Positions 7,522-15,649 of a DNA stretch of 49,938 bases are shown here, piece after piece. The DNA is from Defluviicoccus sp. Its GTDB lineage: Bacteria; Pseudomonadota; Alphaproteobacteria; MPNO01. The stretch covers positions 1-49,938 of the forward strand of contig JAJEHI010000173.1 of NCBI GenBank assembly GCA_022823775.1. The letters are read 5' to 3'. Below the pieces are notes generated by a model. It did no database searches, was not told the DNA's origin, and saw only the letters and a program-made list of their open reading frames with translations. Position 1 is the stretch's first letter. Each line of letters begins with the position of its first letter. A program made the position numbers and the translations under genes.

Positions 7522-8830
7522 ATCATTTTCGGAAGAGATCCTTGGAAATTCGTTTCGGAATGCATTCGGAACGGAAAAAGTGGGAATACAGGGGGATGTC
7601 AGCCCTCTTCCGACCGCGATCCGCTGCGTTGGCGCTAGTGCTGAAACTGACGAACCGGTCGCACTACGTTTCCAAGAAGCGCCTGAAACTCGAGGACTGG
7701 CCCTACTAACCCTGCCGCTGCTGACGAGAGTTTCCGCAGCATCCGACGGCGCTTCTTGCGCCTTCCCGAACATCCGCTCCGTCCCTTCAAATCGCAGTTC
7801 GCGAGTCGCCTGATTCGCGGCATATGACGCAAGCGGGGCGCACGATTTGTGGCCCTGCAGGATGGTCATGTCGGACTTTCGGGGCGAGACCGCGACCTGT
7901 CCGAGCGTGCGGAGCCGGGCCGGTTCGGAACTGCCCGGAATGCGCGGCGGCGGAACGGGAAAGGTTCGGTCGGCGAAATCACCGGCGCCCCACCCTATAC
8001 CTCGCGGGCATGAATCCTGAGCGAACCGGCATTTTCATTTTCCGCGCTGGGCGGCTAACGAGGAGAATCGGAAAGGCGAGAAGGCTGTCCGGACGGGCCG
8101 GCGCTGCGGCGGCGGCTTGCGGCGCGGGATAAGGGTTTCCAATCATGTCGATCGGCAAATCCAATTAGCGGCGGCAGGCCCGCATTCCCACCTGACTCCG
8201 TAGCGCGACCCCTTTGGACGCGCCCTTGCCGAGATACGGGGGAACCGGCGATGACCGCGCGAAGCGACGACAGCCGGACGGCCAGACGCAATCTTGGCCG
8301 CGGGACGCGTCAGCGTGCCCCTTCCCCGGCCGGTTGCGCCGGTCCCGGTTTGCGATTCGCTTGGATCGGAGCGCTGAGCAAGGGAACGACGCGCCATGAA
8401 CCTGGACGTTGGGTGAGCACGCGCACCCGGTCTTGGGCTCCTTCCGCTGAGTTGGGTCACGCCACGGGCGGTCCTAGCGCTCTTTCGCGAAGGAAAGCGG
8501 ATCGGGGTGTCCTCGAACAGCCACGAAGTGATCCGCAACGTGCAGATGGGATGAGCCCGCGCGCCGGGCACCGGAGGCAGGGGCCTCTCCGCCCACGACG
8601 TTCATATCGCTCACAAGGAGTCGGGCGGTCTGGAAGATCTACCCGACGAACTTCTTTCGCGATTTCCCGCGTGGAGAACACAATCGGTACGGACTTGCAT
8701 CATGAGACGAATGTAATTCGCGATGACGAAATACACTTCCACACCCGGCGCCGGTACGCGCATCCCGACATCGGTGGCGCAGCGGATCGGGAATGGAAGT
8801 CGAACTCGGGCCTGTCCGGGCGGCGACCGG
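7522..8830. other. Gene-free debris region
   Basis: About 1.3 kb without a convincing gene. Reading frames here are short and show no recognisable domain, apart from a helicase-like relic at 8456-8554. A run of 23 codons ending at the TAA near 7711 (..HYVSKKRLKLEDWPY) looks protein-like but could not be assigned. The segment appears to be decayed sequence between two (+)/(-) ABC operons. Confidence 0.6.
8456..8554 (+). pseudogene. Relic of a superfamily 1 (Dna2/TM0106-like) helicase
   Basis: About 32 codons end in ALFREGKRIGVSSNSHEVI and then RNVQMG-stop. The segment GKRxGVSSNSHxxIxN is characteristic of the strand after Walker A in Dna2/UPF1-type helicases fused to RecB-like nucleases. No Walker A precedes it in frame and the frame ends at the TGA at 8552. 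It is therefore a small orphan piece, and the assignment rests on one motif. Confidence 0.35.
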
Positions 8831-9658
8831 TTATTGCCGATGCTGCATCACCCGATTCTCGACATAAAGGATGATGAGGTACATCACCGTCGAGATCACG
8901 GCGAGGATGGTGATCGCGGTCATCACCAGGTTCATCGCGAAAATCTGGCTGCCGTAGATGATCAGGTGGCCGAGCCCCGCCTTGGCCGCCTGGAACTCGC
9001 CGACGATGACGCCTACCAAGGCCAGCCCGACATTGATCTTCAGCGCGGCGATCATTACCGGGACATTGCCCGGCAGCACCACCTTGCGCAGGATCTGCGC
9101 CTTGCTGGCGCCGAAAGTGCGGATCAGCTTGATCTTGTTGGGGTCGGATTCGCGGAACCCCGAATAGACCATCAGGATGGTGATGAACAGCGCGATGGCG
9201 ACGGCCATGGCGTAGATCGAGGCCTCGTCGCCGAGCCAGATATAGAAGATCGGCACCAGGGCGATCTTGGGCAGCGCGTTGGCCACGACCATGAACGGAT
9301 CGACGACACGGTAGAGGAATTCCCACCACCAGAGCGCCATGGCGATCGCTACCCCCATCACCATGGAGATCGCGAAGCCGACGACGGTTTCCACCAGGGT
9401 GATCCAGGTGTGGAACAGGATGTTGTTGTCCTCCGCCCCGATCATCTCGACGAAAGCCGGCCAGATCGCGGACGGGTAGCTGGTCAGCATCGGGTTCACC
9501 CAATGCGCCCGCGGCGCGATCTCCCAGACCAGCACGAAGGCGAGCAGGGCCAGCGCCTGGCAAACCAGGATCAGCCGCCGCCGGATGCGCACCCGGCGCA
9601 GGAACGCCGTGTACATCGCGCTCGGCGCGGAGCGGGACTCGCGGTCATCCGCCGACAT
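8831..9658 (-). CDS. ABC transporter permease, NitT/TauT type (system 2)
   Basis: A 275-residue inner-membrane protein with about six helices. The EAA-type loop is seen at RTFGASKAQILRKVVLPGN, preceded by ANALPKIALVPIFYIWLG, the usual SsuC/TauC pattern. The ATG at 9658 starts inside the end of the ATPase gene (14-bp overlap), so the two are translationally coupled. Unlike system 1, only one permease is present, presumably acting as a homodimer. It is the last gene of this minus-strand operon; no clear terminator is visible behind it. Confidence 0.88.
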   Translation of the reverse strand: MSADDRESRSAPSAMYTAFLRRVRIRRRLILVCQALALLAFVLVWEIAPRAHWVNPMLTSYPSAIWPAFVEMIGAEDNNILFHTWITLVETVVGFAISMVMGVAIAMALWWWEFLYRVVDPFMVVANALPKIALVPIFYIWLGDEASIYAMAVAIALFITILMVYSGFRESDPNKIKLIRTFGASKAQILRKVVLPGNVPVMIAALKINVGLALVGVIVGEFQAAKAGLGHLIIYGSQIFAMNLVMTAITILAVISTVMYLIILYVENRVMQHRQ

Positions 9659-10445
9659 GAATCTCCAGCTCCCCCCAGATCTGGTTGAAGTAGTCGCGGA
9701 ACTCGGGCTTGTTGCGCGCCTCGAAGGGGGTCGGCCGCCCGGCGCCGGCATCGGCGAAGCGGATTTCGTGCTCCGCCTTCACGAAGCCAGGCCGCTTGCT
9801 CATCACCACCACTCGGTCGGCCATGCTGACCGCTTCGGAAATGTCATGGGTGACCAGGATCACCGTCTTGCCCTCTCGGCGCAGGATCTCCCCCACCTCG
9901 TCGGCGAGCGCGAGGCGGGTCTGGAAGTCGAGCGCCGAGAACGGCTCGTCGAGCAACAGGATATCGGGCTCGGTACACAGCGTGCGGGCAAGCGCGGCGC
10001 GCTGACGCATCCCGCCCGACAGCTGGTGCGGGTAATGTTCGGTGAATTCGCCGAGACCGTAGCGGCGCAGCAATTCCAGCGCCCGGTCGCGCGCGCGCGC
10101 CATCTCGAGACCCTGGATCTCCGGTCCGATCAGGACGTTCTGCAGGATCGAGCGCCACTCGAACAGATAGTCCTGCTGTAGCATGTAGCCGCAGACCGGC
10201 GAGGGCCCGCGGACGGGCCTGCCGTCCACCAGCACCTCGCCGGCGGTGGGCTCCAGGATCCCGGCGATCAGCGAGAGCAGCGTCGACTTGCCGCAGCCGC
10301 TCTGCCCGACGATGCCGACGAATTCGCCCGGCCGGACCCTTAACGACAGCCCGCGCACCGCCTCCGTCTCACCCTCCAGGGTGAAGTAGCGGAGATGGAT
10401 GTCGCGCAGCTCGACCTTCGGGGTCGTCCCGTCCGCTTGCGCCAT
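9645..10445 (-). CDS. ABC transporter ATP-binding protein, NitT/TauT type (system 2)
   Basis: A 266-residue ATPase: Walker A GQSGCGKST, Q-loop MLQQDYLFEWRS, signature LSGGMRQRAALARTL, Walker B ILLLDEPFSALD, H-loop VTHDISEAV. The Phe-Glu-Trp-Arg after the Q-loop and the C-terminal segment with FEARNKPEFRDYFNQIW are typical of the NitT/TauT branch. It powers import together with the binding protein encoded 11 nt upstream and the permease overlapping its 3' end. Confidence 0.9.
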   Translation of the reverse strand: MAQADGTTPKVELRDIHLRYFTLEGETEAVRGLSLRVRPGEFVGIVGQSGCGKSTLLSLIAGILEPTAGEVLVDGRPVRGPSPVCGYMLQQDYLFEWRSILQNVLIGPEIQGLEMARARDRALELLRRYGLGEFTEHYPHQLSGGMRQRAALARTLCTEPDILLLDEPFSALDFQTRLALADEVGEILRREGKTVILVTHDISEAVSMADRVVVMSKRPGFVKAEHEIRFADAGAGRPTPFEARNKPEFRDYFNQIWGELEIHVGG

Positions 10446-10456
10446 GCCGCGCCCGT

Positions 10457-11470
10457 CTACATCATCGACTTCTTCGCGGCCTCCGAGAACTTCGTCGTCA
10501 CCACCCGCTCATAGGTGACCCGCTTGTCGGCCTTCAGAACGCCGCCCTCGACCAGAATGTCCTGCAGGGCGGAGATCGCCTGCGGATGGGTGGTCGGGTC
10601 GGTCTTCCAGATGCCGAACTTGCGGTAGCGCGTGACCGACGCGGCGATGTCGCCGAGCTCGACCTTGGGGAACCACTTGGTGATCGCCTTGGCCGCGGTC
10701 TCGGCATCGGCCTTCTGGATCCATTTCTGCGCCTTGTGGATGGCGTTGGCCCATCCCTGGATGATCTTCGGATTCTTCTCGATGTAGCTGTCCGTCGCCA
10801 TGAACACGGTGTAGTCGACCGGGCCGACCTCCTTGCCGACCGAGGCGACGGGATAGGCGATTCCCTGGCGCGAGAGCTTGCTCACATCGGGTTCGAAGAA
10901 CACCGAGAAGCTCGCCTTGTTGACCATCCAGGCACCGACGCGGGCGGGGATGGCAATGTTGGTGACGTGGTCGATATCCTTCTTCGGGCTGATGCCGTGC
11001 TTCTTCATGGCGTATTCGAGAAACAGGCCCGGGGTCGAGCCGGGGCGCCAGCCCATTACCTTCTTGCCCTTGATCATCGACCACTTGAACTGATCCATCG
11101 TCATCTTCTCGCGCGACATCAGGAACAGCCCGTCGGTGGCGGTGATGGCGGTGAACATCTTGGTCTTCTCGGGCGAGGCGCCGTTCTCCACATAGATCGC
11201 GGTTTCCGGCCCCTGGAGGACGATGTCGACCTTGCCCGACAGTAGCATCGCCGTGCCCTTGTCGCCGCCCCAGGCCGTGGTCATGTCGACCTCGATCCCC
11301 TGATCGCGGAAATAGCCGTTGGCGATGGCAACGTATTTCGGCAGGTAGAAGACCGAGCGAACGACCTCGGCGTACTTCACCTTGGTCGTCTTCTGGGCCC
11401 GGGCCTCGCCGACCCATGCCAGCGCGACCGCGACCGCGGCAACGCAAGATGCCGTCCGAACGAATTCCAT
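10457..11470 (-). CDS. ABC transporter substrate-binding protein, NitT/TauT type (system 2)
   Basis: A 337-residue protein with a signal peptide (MEFVRTASCVAAVAVALAWVGEARA-Q, cleavage near 25) and an SsuA/NMT1-type binding fold: VRSVFYLPKYVAIANGYFRDQGIEV, LLSGKVDIVLQGPETAIYV, GKKVMGWRPGSTPGLFLEYAMKKHG. The frame is open further upstream, but ATG 11470 has a strong GGGAGGT 4-5 nt before it and the signal peptide begins there. It is the first gene of the system 2 operon. The ligand is unknown. Confidence 0.9.
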   Translation of the reverse strand: MEFVRTASCVAAVAVALAWVGEARAQKTTKVKYAEVVRSVFYLPKYVAIANGYFRDQGIEVDMTTAWGGDKGTAMLLSGKVDIVLQGPETAIYVENGASPEKTKMFTAITATDGLFLMSREKMTMDQFKWSMIKGKKVMGWRPGSTPGLFLEYAMKKHGISPKKDIDHVTNIAIPARVGAWMVNKASFSVFFEPDVSKLSRQGIAYPVASVGKEVGPVDYTVFMATDSYIEKNPKIIQGWANAIHKAQKWIQKADAETAAKAITKWFPKVELGDIAASVTRYRKFGIWKTDPTTHPQAISALQDILVEGGVLKADKRVTYERVVTTKFSEAAKKSMM

Positions 11471-11596
11471 CGTTACCTCCCTTATCGGTGCTGAACGCGG
11501 AACCTCAGTAGAACAGATGGAACGCTCCGAACCAAGCCGGCGCGTGCGGGTCCGCCCCGCCCGCGGTGGGTGCAACCTCGTGCCTAGACTCCGACG

Positions 11597-11824
11597 GTGA
11601 CGTTCCACGAGATCACTCCCGAGGGCGTGCGCGCGGCGATGGCGAGCCCGCGCGCGCTCGACATGGGCTTGGTGCGCGCCCAGCAGCCGCGCCGCGCGCT
11701 GGATTACCTGGTCGGGTTCCACCTGTCGCCGCTGCTGTGGCGCAGGCTGCCGGGGAGCCGGTCGGCGGGATGGGTGCAGTCGGTGGCGCTGCGCTTGGTC
11801 TACGAGCGGGAGGCGGAGATGGAA
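11597..11824 (+). pseudogene. topA: Internal fragment of DNA topoisomerase I
   Basis: About 76 codons match the middle of bacterial type IA topoisomerase: VTFHEITPEGVRAAMASPR, then MGLVRAQQPRRALDYLVGF and LSPLLWRRLPGSRSAGWVQ followed by SVALRLVYEREAE. In intact enzymes the segment reads SAGRVQSVALRL; here the Arg is Trp. Neither the N-terminal Toprim domain nor the catalytic Tyr region is present, and similarity stops near 11824. It is a gene fragment stranded between two divergent catabolic modules, and a sign of past rearrangement. Confidence 0.75.
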
Positions 11825-11980
11825 ACATCTGACGGCGGTGTCATCGCTCTGAGGCGGCAGTGGCGATGTTCAGGGGATCCACCACCAATTCTCTGAGGGT
11901 GCTCTCTTGCATTCGGCGCGATTCGGTGACCTCGAGCGTTACCACGGAGAGGCTCCCGGCTGCCTGCCCGCAAGAGCTTC
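11825..11980. other. Unassigned spacer after the topA fragment
   Basis: On the minus strand, the 3' part of an open frame reads ESTLRELVVDPLNIATAASE and stops at 11841. It looks like a protein C-terminus but I cannot assign it, and no start or ribosome site is visible. Nothing else is supported here. Confidence 0.3.
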
Positions 11981-13312
11981 TTATGGTCGATGGACGCAGC
12001 CCACGTCCTCGCGCGTCCGCGTGCAGGTGTCGATGATGGAATAGACCAGCTTGCGGCAGGTATGCGCGAGGTCGGGAGCGCAGGTAACCCCCATGCCGCC
12101 CAAGCCCTCCCGAAATTCGTCCGGGGTCGTTTCCGGCACGCTGACCCAACCGGTACGCGCGGTCGGAATGCCGAGATTGCGGATGGTCGAGATGTCGGTC
12201 TGGCCGCTGGTCCGACGCGGCGTCTCATGAGGTCGCCCTTCCACCGCTTCCCACGCGACGATCGCGGACCGGACGATCCAGCTTTCCGGGTCGGTGCTCG
12301 CCCCGGGGATCGAGGCGGTCATCTCCCAGTCGAGATCGAAATCGGGATGGTTCGCGCGGATGTCGTCGATCGCCGCGCCGAACTGGGCGGCGACGTCCGC
12401 GGGCGGCGTCCGCGGATTGCAGCGGATGTCGAGATAGATTTCGGTCGTCGCGGAGGGAAAGGCCACCCGGTCGGGCCAGCCGCCCTGCACCGCCGCCACC
12501 CAGCCTTGCGGCATCACCTGACCCGAGCTGTTGCGCTCCGTATAGCCAGGCAGCCACGCCTCAAGCTCGGCGATGACGGAAGCCGCCGGCACGATCGAAC
12601 TCCGGAAGCCCGGAACGCCTCGGGCGATACCGGCATAACCCATTGTCCCCCCAACCGAAACCTTGAACCAGCAAAGGCCGGGCTCCTCGTGATAGACCGC
12701 GTTACCGGGCTTCATCACCAGCGCGAAATCGGCGCAGACGCCTCGGGTGAGGAGGTGGAAGACTCCGTCGGACAGCCCTCGGTTTCCCGGCACCGCAAGA
12801 TCCACCGGCATGCCGCCGCCGGCGAACCCGACGAGGAGATCTCCAGTGAGCGGGATACCCGCCTCGGAAACGACACGGGCGGCCTCCGTCTGAGTGGCGA
12901 CCATTGCCTTGGGATTGGCTGCCCCGAGCCCGATGATCAGCCCGTCGCGTACCACCGGGTCGGGAACCATGTCCTGCCGGAGGCCCGTGCCGACCCACGG
13001 AATGTCGGTTTCCGGATCGGCCTCGAGATGGGTGTCGATCGGCGCGTAGAGCAGCAGGCTCGGCCCGCCGCCGCTTCCCCGCAGCCGCGCGGCCGCGTTG
13101 CCCGACGCCTCGCCCATCGGCTGGTACCAGGACTCGAGACCCGCCTCCGAGAGCCGCTCCACCATGAATTCGCTGGCCGCGCGCTCGCGCCCGGTGGGGC
13201 TGTGGATCCCGGTGAGTTCGAACGCCAGTCGGTGGATGCGCTCCTCGTCGATCAGGGATACGGCCCTATCGAACCACGCCCGCCGGTCCGACCCGAGCTG
13301 GGGGTGCGTCAT
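11981..13312 (-). CDS. M20-like protein with all metal ligands replaced (predicted non-catalytic)
   Basis: A 443-residue protein with the M20 peptidase/ArgE fold order. Active-site positions have changed when compared with its neighbour at 13454: motif 1 is LLLYAPIDTHLEAD (family xHxDxx, His to Pro), the bridging-Asp motif is GLGAANPKAM (Asp to Pro), the Glu-Glu motif is GFAGGGMP, and the next ligand position is VMKPGN (Glu to Lys). The C-terminal His is also not evident. I infer a pseudo-enzyme or a partner subunit. ATG 13312 follows AGGAGG at 7-nt spacing, a strong start. It is divergent from the second M20 gene across about 140 bp. Confidence 0.8.
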   Translation of the reverse strand: MTHPQLGSDRRAWFDRAVSLIDEERIHRLAFELTGIHSPTGRERAASEFMVERLSEAGLESWYQPMGEASGNAAARLRGSGGGPSLLLYAPIDTHLEADPETDIPWVGTGLRQDMVPDPVVRDGLIIGLGAANPKAMVATQTEAARVVSEAGIPLTGDLLVGFAGGGMPVDLAVPGNRGLSDGVFHLLTRGVCADFALVMKPGNAVYHEEPGLCWFKVSVGGTMGYAGIARGVPGFRSSIVPAASVIAELEAWLPGYTERNSSGQVMPQGWVAAVQGGWPDRVAFPSATTEIYLDIRCNPRTPPADVAAQFGAAIDDIRANHPDFDLDWEMTASIPGASTDPESWIVRSAIVAWEAVEGRPHETPRRTSGQTDISTIRNLGIPTARTGWVSVPETTPDEFREGLGGMGVTCAPDLAHTCRKLVYSIIDTCTRTREDVGCVHRP

Positions 13313-13453
13313 TTCTCGCCTCCTAGTCCGATCTGGTCGATCGATCCGAGGCAAAACTACCCTGCCGCCGGGACTAGTGCGAACAGCCACTGGCGATCCC
13401 GGGCTGGCGGGTTCAAGATGTTCCACGAAACATCAATCCTGAAGGATCGACAG

Positions 13454-14776
13454 GTGACAGCGTCGGCGCCCGCGGATCGGATCATCGAAATCGTCGACGG
13501 GCAGAGGCAGGAGCTGGTCGACCTTTGCCTCGGTCTCGGCAATGCGCGCGATTACGCCGGGGACGAAATCGCGGTCGCTCAAGCGGTCGAAGCCTGGCTC
13601 GCCGAGGCGGGAATCGAGACCCGGCTGCAGCGGATCGACGAGGCCAGCGCCAACGCCGTCGGGATCCTGCGCGGGACGGGCGATCGGTCGAGCGGTGCCC
13701 GGTCGCTGATCCTCAACGCTCACATGGACACCCAGGGCGCGGCGCCCGCCGCCGGGGCGGAAGAGGAGCAGCGGCTGCGCGGCGCGCATGAGCAGGACGG
13801 GTTCCTGTTCGGCAACGGGCTCGCCAACGACAAAGCCCAGCTCGCCGCCCAGATGATCGCCATGCGCGCCATCGTCCGGGCAGGCTTGCGGCTGCACGAG
13901 ACCCTCTACGTCACCGGAGTCGCCCAGGAAACCGGCGCTCCGCCGGAGCGCGGCGAGGAGATCGAAGGCTGGTCCGGGATCGGGCCACGCATGAGCCAGG
14001 TGCGGGAAGGCTACGGCGCGCGCTGGCTGGTCGAGCACGGCATCGTTGCCGACTACGCTCTTGTCGGCGAGATCACCGACTTCAAGCTCGGTCTGGGCCA
14101 GGCTGGATATTTGCGGCTCAGGATCGCCGTGCCCGGCCATTTGCGATACACGCCCCTCCTGATCCGCGGCGAAGCCCCCACCGACAATCCCAACCCCTTC
14201 GAGCGCGCCGCCCATGCGATCCGGGCGCTCGAGTCCTGGGCGACGGATTACGAGCGAACCGACGCGCTCGACTTCGGACGGGGAACGATCGTGCCCCGAG
14301 CCCAGGTTTGCGAGGTGGCGGCGGGCGGCCTCCCGTTCACCGAAACTTCCGACAGCTGCAATTTGTTCTTCGACGTGCGTCTCGTGCCCGGCGCGCGCCC
14401 GGCGGAGATCGTCGACCGGGTGCGCCAAGCGCTTGGCGCGACGGGGCTGGATTGCGAGATTTCGCCTTACGACTATCGGCGGGGCTATCTCGCCGAGGAC
14501 GCGGACCCGTTGGGCGAGGCGCTCGACCGTGCGCACCGGCGGGTCTTCGACGAGGAGATGGCGTTCGCCGAGTCCGGTCCGATCAGCACCTGGCGGGACA
14601 CCAACGCGTTCAACGAGGCCGGAATCCCCGCCGTCTGCTACGGCGCGCCCGCGCGTTCGGCGCTTCTCGGCGGCGGGCTCGCCGGGGATCGGCGGCCGAT
14701 GGCGGTCGACGATCTCATGGCCCTGTCGAAGGTTTACGCGCTGACCGCGCTCGATCTGTGCGGCGTAGTATCATAA
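13454..14776 (+). CDS. M20/ArgE-family metallohydrolase
   Basis: A 440-residue protein (452 if ATG 13418 is used). Metal-site motifs are largely kept: LNAHMDTQ (His, Asp), GNGLANDKAQ (bridging Asp), GVAQETGAPP (Glu ligand, but the catalytic-base Glu position holds Gln), ALVGEITD (Glu ligand). The usual C-terminal His is not obvious. The family cleaves N-acyl or peptide bonds with two zinc ions in the cytoplasm. GTG 13454 is preferred because GAAGGA lies 7-8 nt upstream. It is 25 nt before the C-C hydrolase gene, so it probably belongs to the same transcript as the aromatic cluster. Confidence 0.8.
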   Translation: MTASAPADRIIEIVDGQRQELVDLCLGLGNARDYAGDEIAVAQAVEAWLAEAGIETRLQRIDEASANAVGILRGTGDRSSGARSLILNAHMDTQGAAPAAGAEEEQRLRGAHEQDGFLFGNGLANDKAQLAAQMIAMRAIVRAGLRLHETLYVTGVAQETGAPPERGEEIEGWSGIGPRMSQVREGYGARWLVEHGIVADYALVGEITDFKLGLGQAGYLRLRIAVPGHLRYTPLLIRGEAPTDNPNPFERAAHAIRALESWATDYERTDALDFGRGTIVPRAQVCEVAAGGLPFTETSDSCNLFFDVRLVPGARPAEIVDRVRQALGATGLDCEISPYDYRRGYLAEDADPLGEALDRAHRRVFDEEMAFAESGPISTWRDTNAFNEAGIPAVCYGAPARSALLGGGLAGDRRPMAVDDLMALSKVYALTALDLCGVVS

Positions 14777-14801
14777 GCGACCAGCGGAAGGAGAGCGGCT
14801 C

Positions 14802-15638
14802 ATGGCCCCACGCGGAGACCTGTCCGACAGCCAATTCGTGACCGCAGCCGGTGTGCGGGTGCACTACAAGGAGGTAGGCGAAGGCTACCCGGTCATCTGC
14901 TTGCACGGTGCGGGGCCCGGCGCGAACAGCGAGAGCAACTTCCGGCGCAATGTCGGCGCGCTCTCCGAACATTTTCGCGCGGTACTGGTCGATATGCCGC
15001 AATTCGGCAAGAGCGAGAAGGTGCCGATCGAGGAGGGCCGGCTCGGCTTCAACGCGACGGTGATGGACGCGTTCATGACGGAGACAGGCATCGAACGGGC
15101 GCATTACATCGGCAACTCGATGGGCGGGCAGGTGGCGCTGAAACTCGCCATCGACAAGCCGGAGCGGGTGGACCGGCTGGTGGTGCTCGGTCCCGGAGCG
15201 ATCAACAACCCGATCTTCGTGCCGAGCCCGCTTGAGGGCATCAAGCTGATCGCCGATTACTACAAGGGCGAGGGGCCGACCCGGGAGAAGCTGCGCAAGC
15301 TCCTCGATACGTTGGTCTACGACTCCTCCTTCCTCACCGACGAGGTCGTCGAGGAACGATTCCAGACGACGATCGAGCCCGACAATCTCGAACTCTTCGC
15401 CAAGCGTCAGGGCCGGTACAATAAGGAAGACCTGTACGGGAATCTCAGCAGTATCGAGTCCCCCACGCTGATCGTCTGGGGCATGGACGATCGGTTCGGC
15501 GCGCTCGATGTAGGACTTCAGATGACCCGGCTGATGAAGCGGGCCCAGATGCACATTTTCGCGCGATGCGGCCATTGGGCACAGGTCGAACACGCCGAAG
15601 CGTTCAATCGTCTGGTGGTCGGCTTCCTGTCGGATTGA
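14802..15638 (+). CDS. Alpha/beta hydrolase of the meta-cleavage product (C-C bond) hydrolase type
   Basis: A 278-residue protein with the features that set off BphD/HsaD/CarC-type hydrolases from other alpha/beta hydrolases: HGAGPGANSESNFRRN (oxyanion segment), GNSMGG (nucleophile Ser), WGMDDRFGALDVGL (Asp) and CGHWAQVEHAEAFNRLV (His). These enzymes hydrolyse the 2-hydroxy-6-oxo-dienoate made by ring-cleaving dioxygenases. AAGGAG lies 9 nt before the ATG. The three genes downstream encode a Rieske ring-hydroxylating oxygenase and a LigAB-type ring-cleavage dioxygenase, so the biochemical context matches. Confidence 0.85.
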   Translation: MAPRGDLSDSQFVTAAGVRVHYKEVGEGYPVICLHGAGPGANSESNFRRNVGALSEHFRAVLVDMPQFGKSEKVPIEEGRLGFNATVMDAFMTETGIERAHYIGNSMGGQVALKLAIDKPERVDRLVVLGPGAINNPIFVPSPLEGIKLIADYYKGEGPTREKLRKLLDTLVYDSSFLTDEVVEERFQTTIEPDNLELFAKRQGRYNKEDLYGNLSSIESPTLIVWGMDDRFGALDVGLQMTRLMKRAQMHIFARCGHWAQVEHAEAFNRLVVGFLSD

Positions 15639-15649
15639 AGGGGGTACGC

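Noticed and set aside
7640-7711. Protein-like run ending ..HYVSKKRLKLEDWPY and a stop.
   Set aside because: Only 23 codons, no family recognised, no start or ribosome site.
13419-13432. TGTTCCACGAAACA resembles a ParB site (parS).
   Set aside because: It is two bases shorter than the 16-bp parS palindrome and therefore out of register; there is only one, in the promoter between two metabolic genes, and no parA/parB nearby.
11990-14776. A 928-codon open frame on the plus strand across the M20 pair.
   Set aside because: Its first part is antisense to the minus-strand M20 gene and has low-complexity Arg/Asp/His-rich composition; only the part from 13454 is a real protein. The same applies to long antisense frames over 18610-19494, 22012-23577, 23764-25770 and 29732-32029, caused by high GC.
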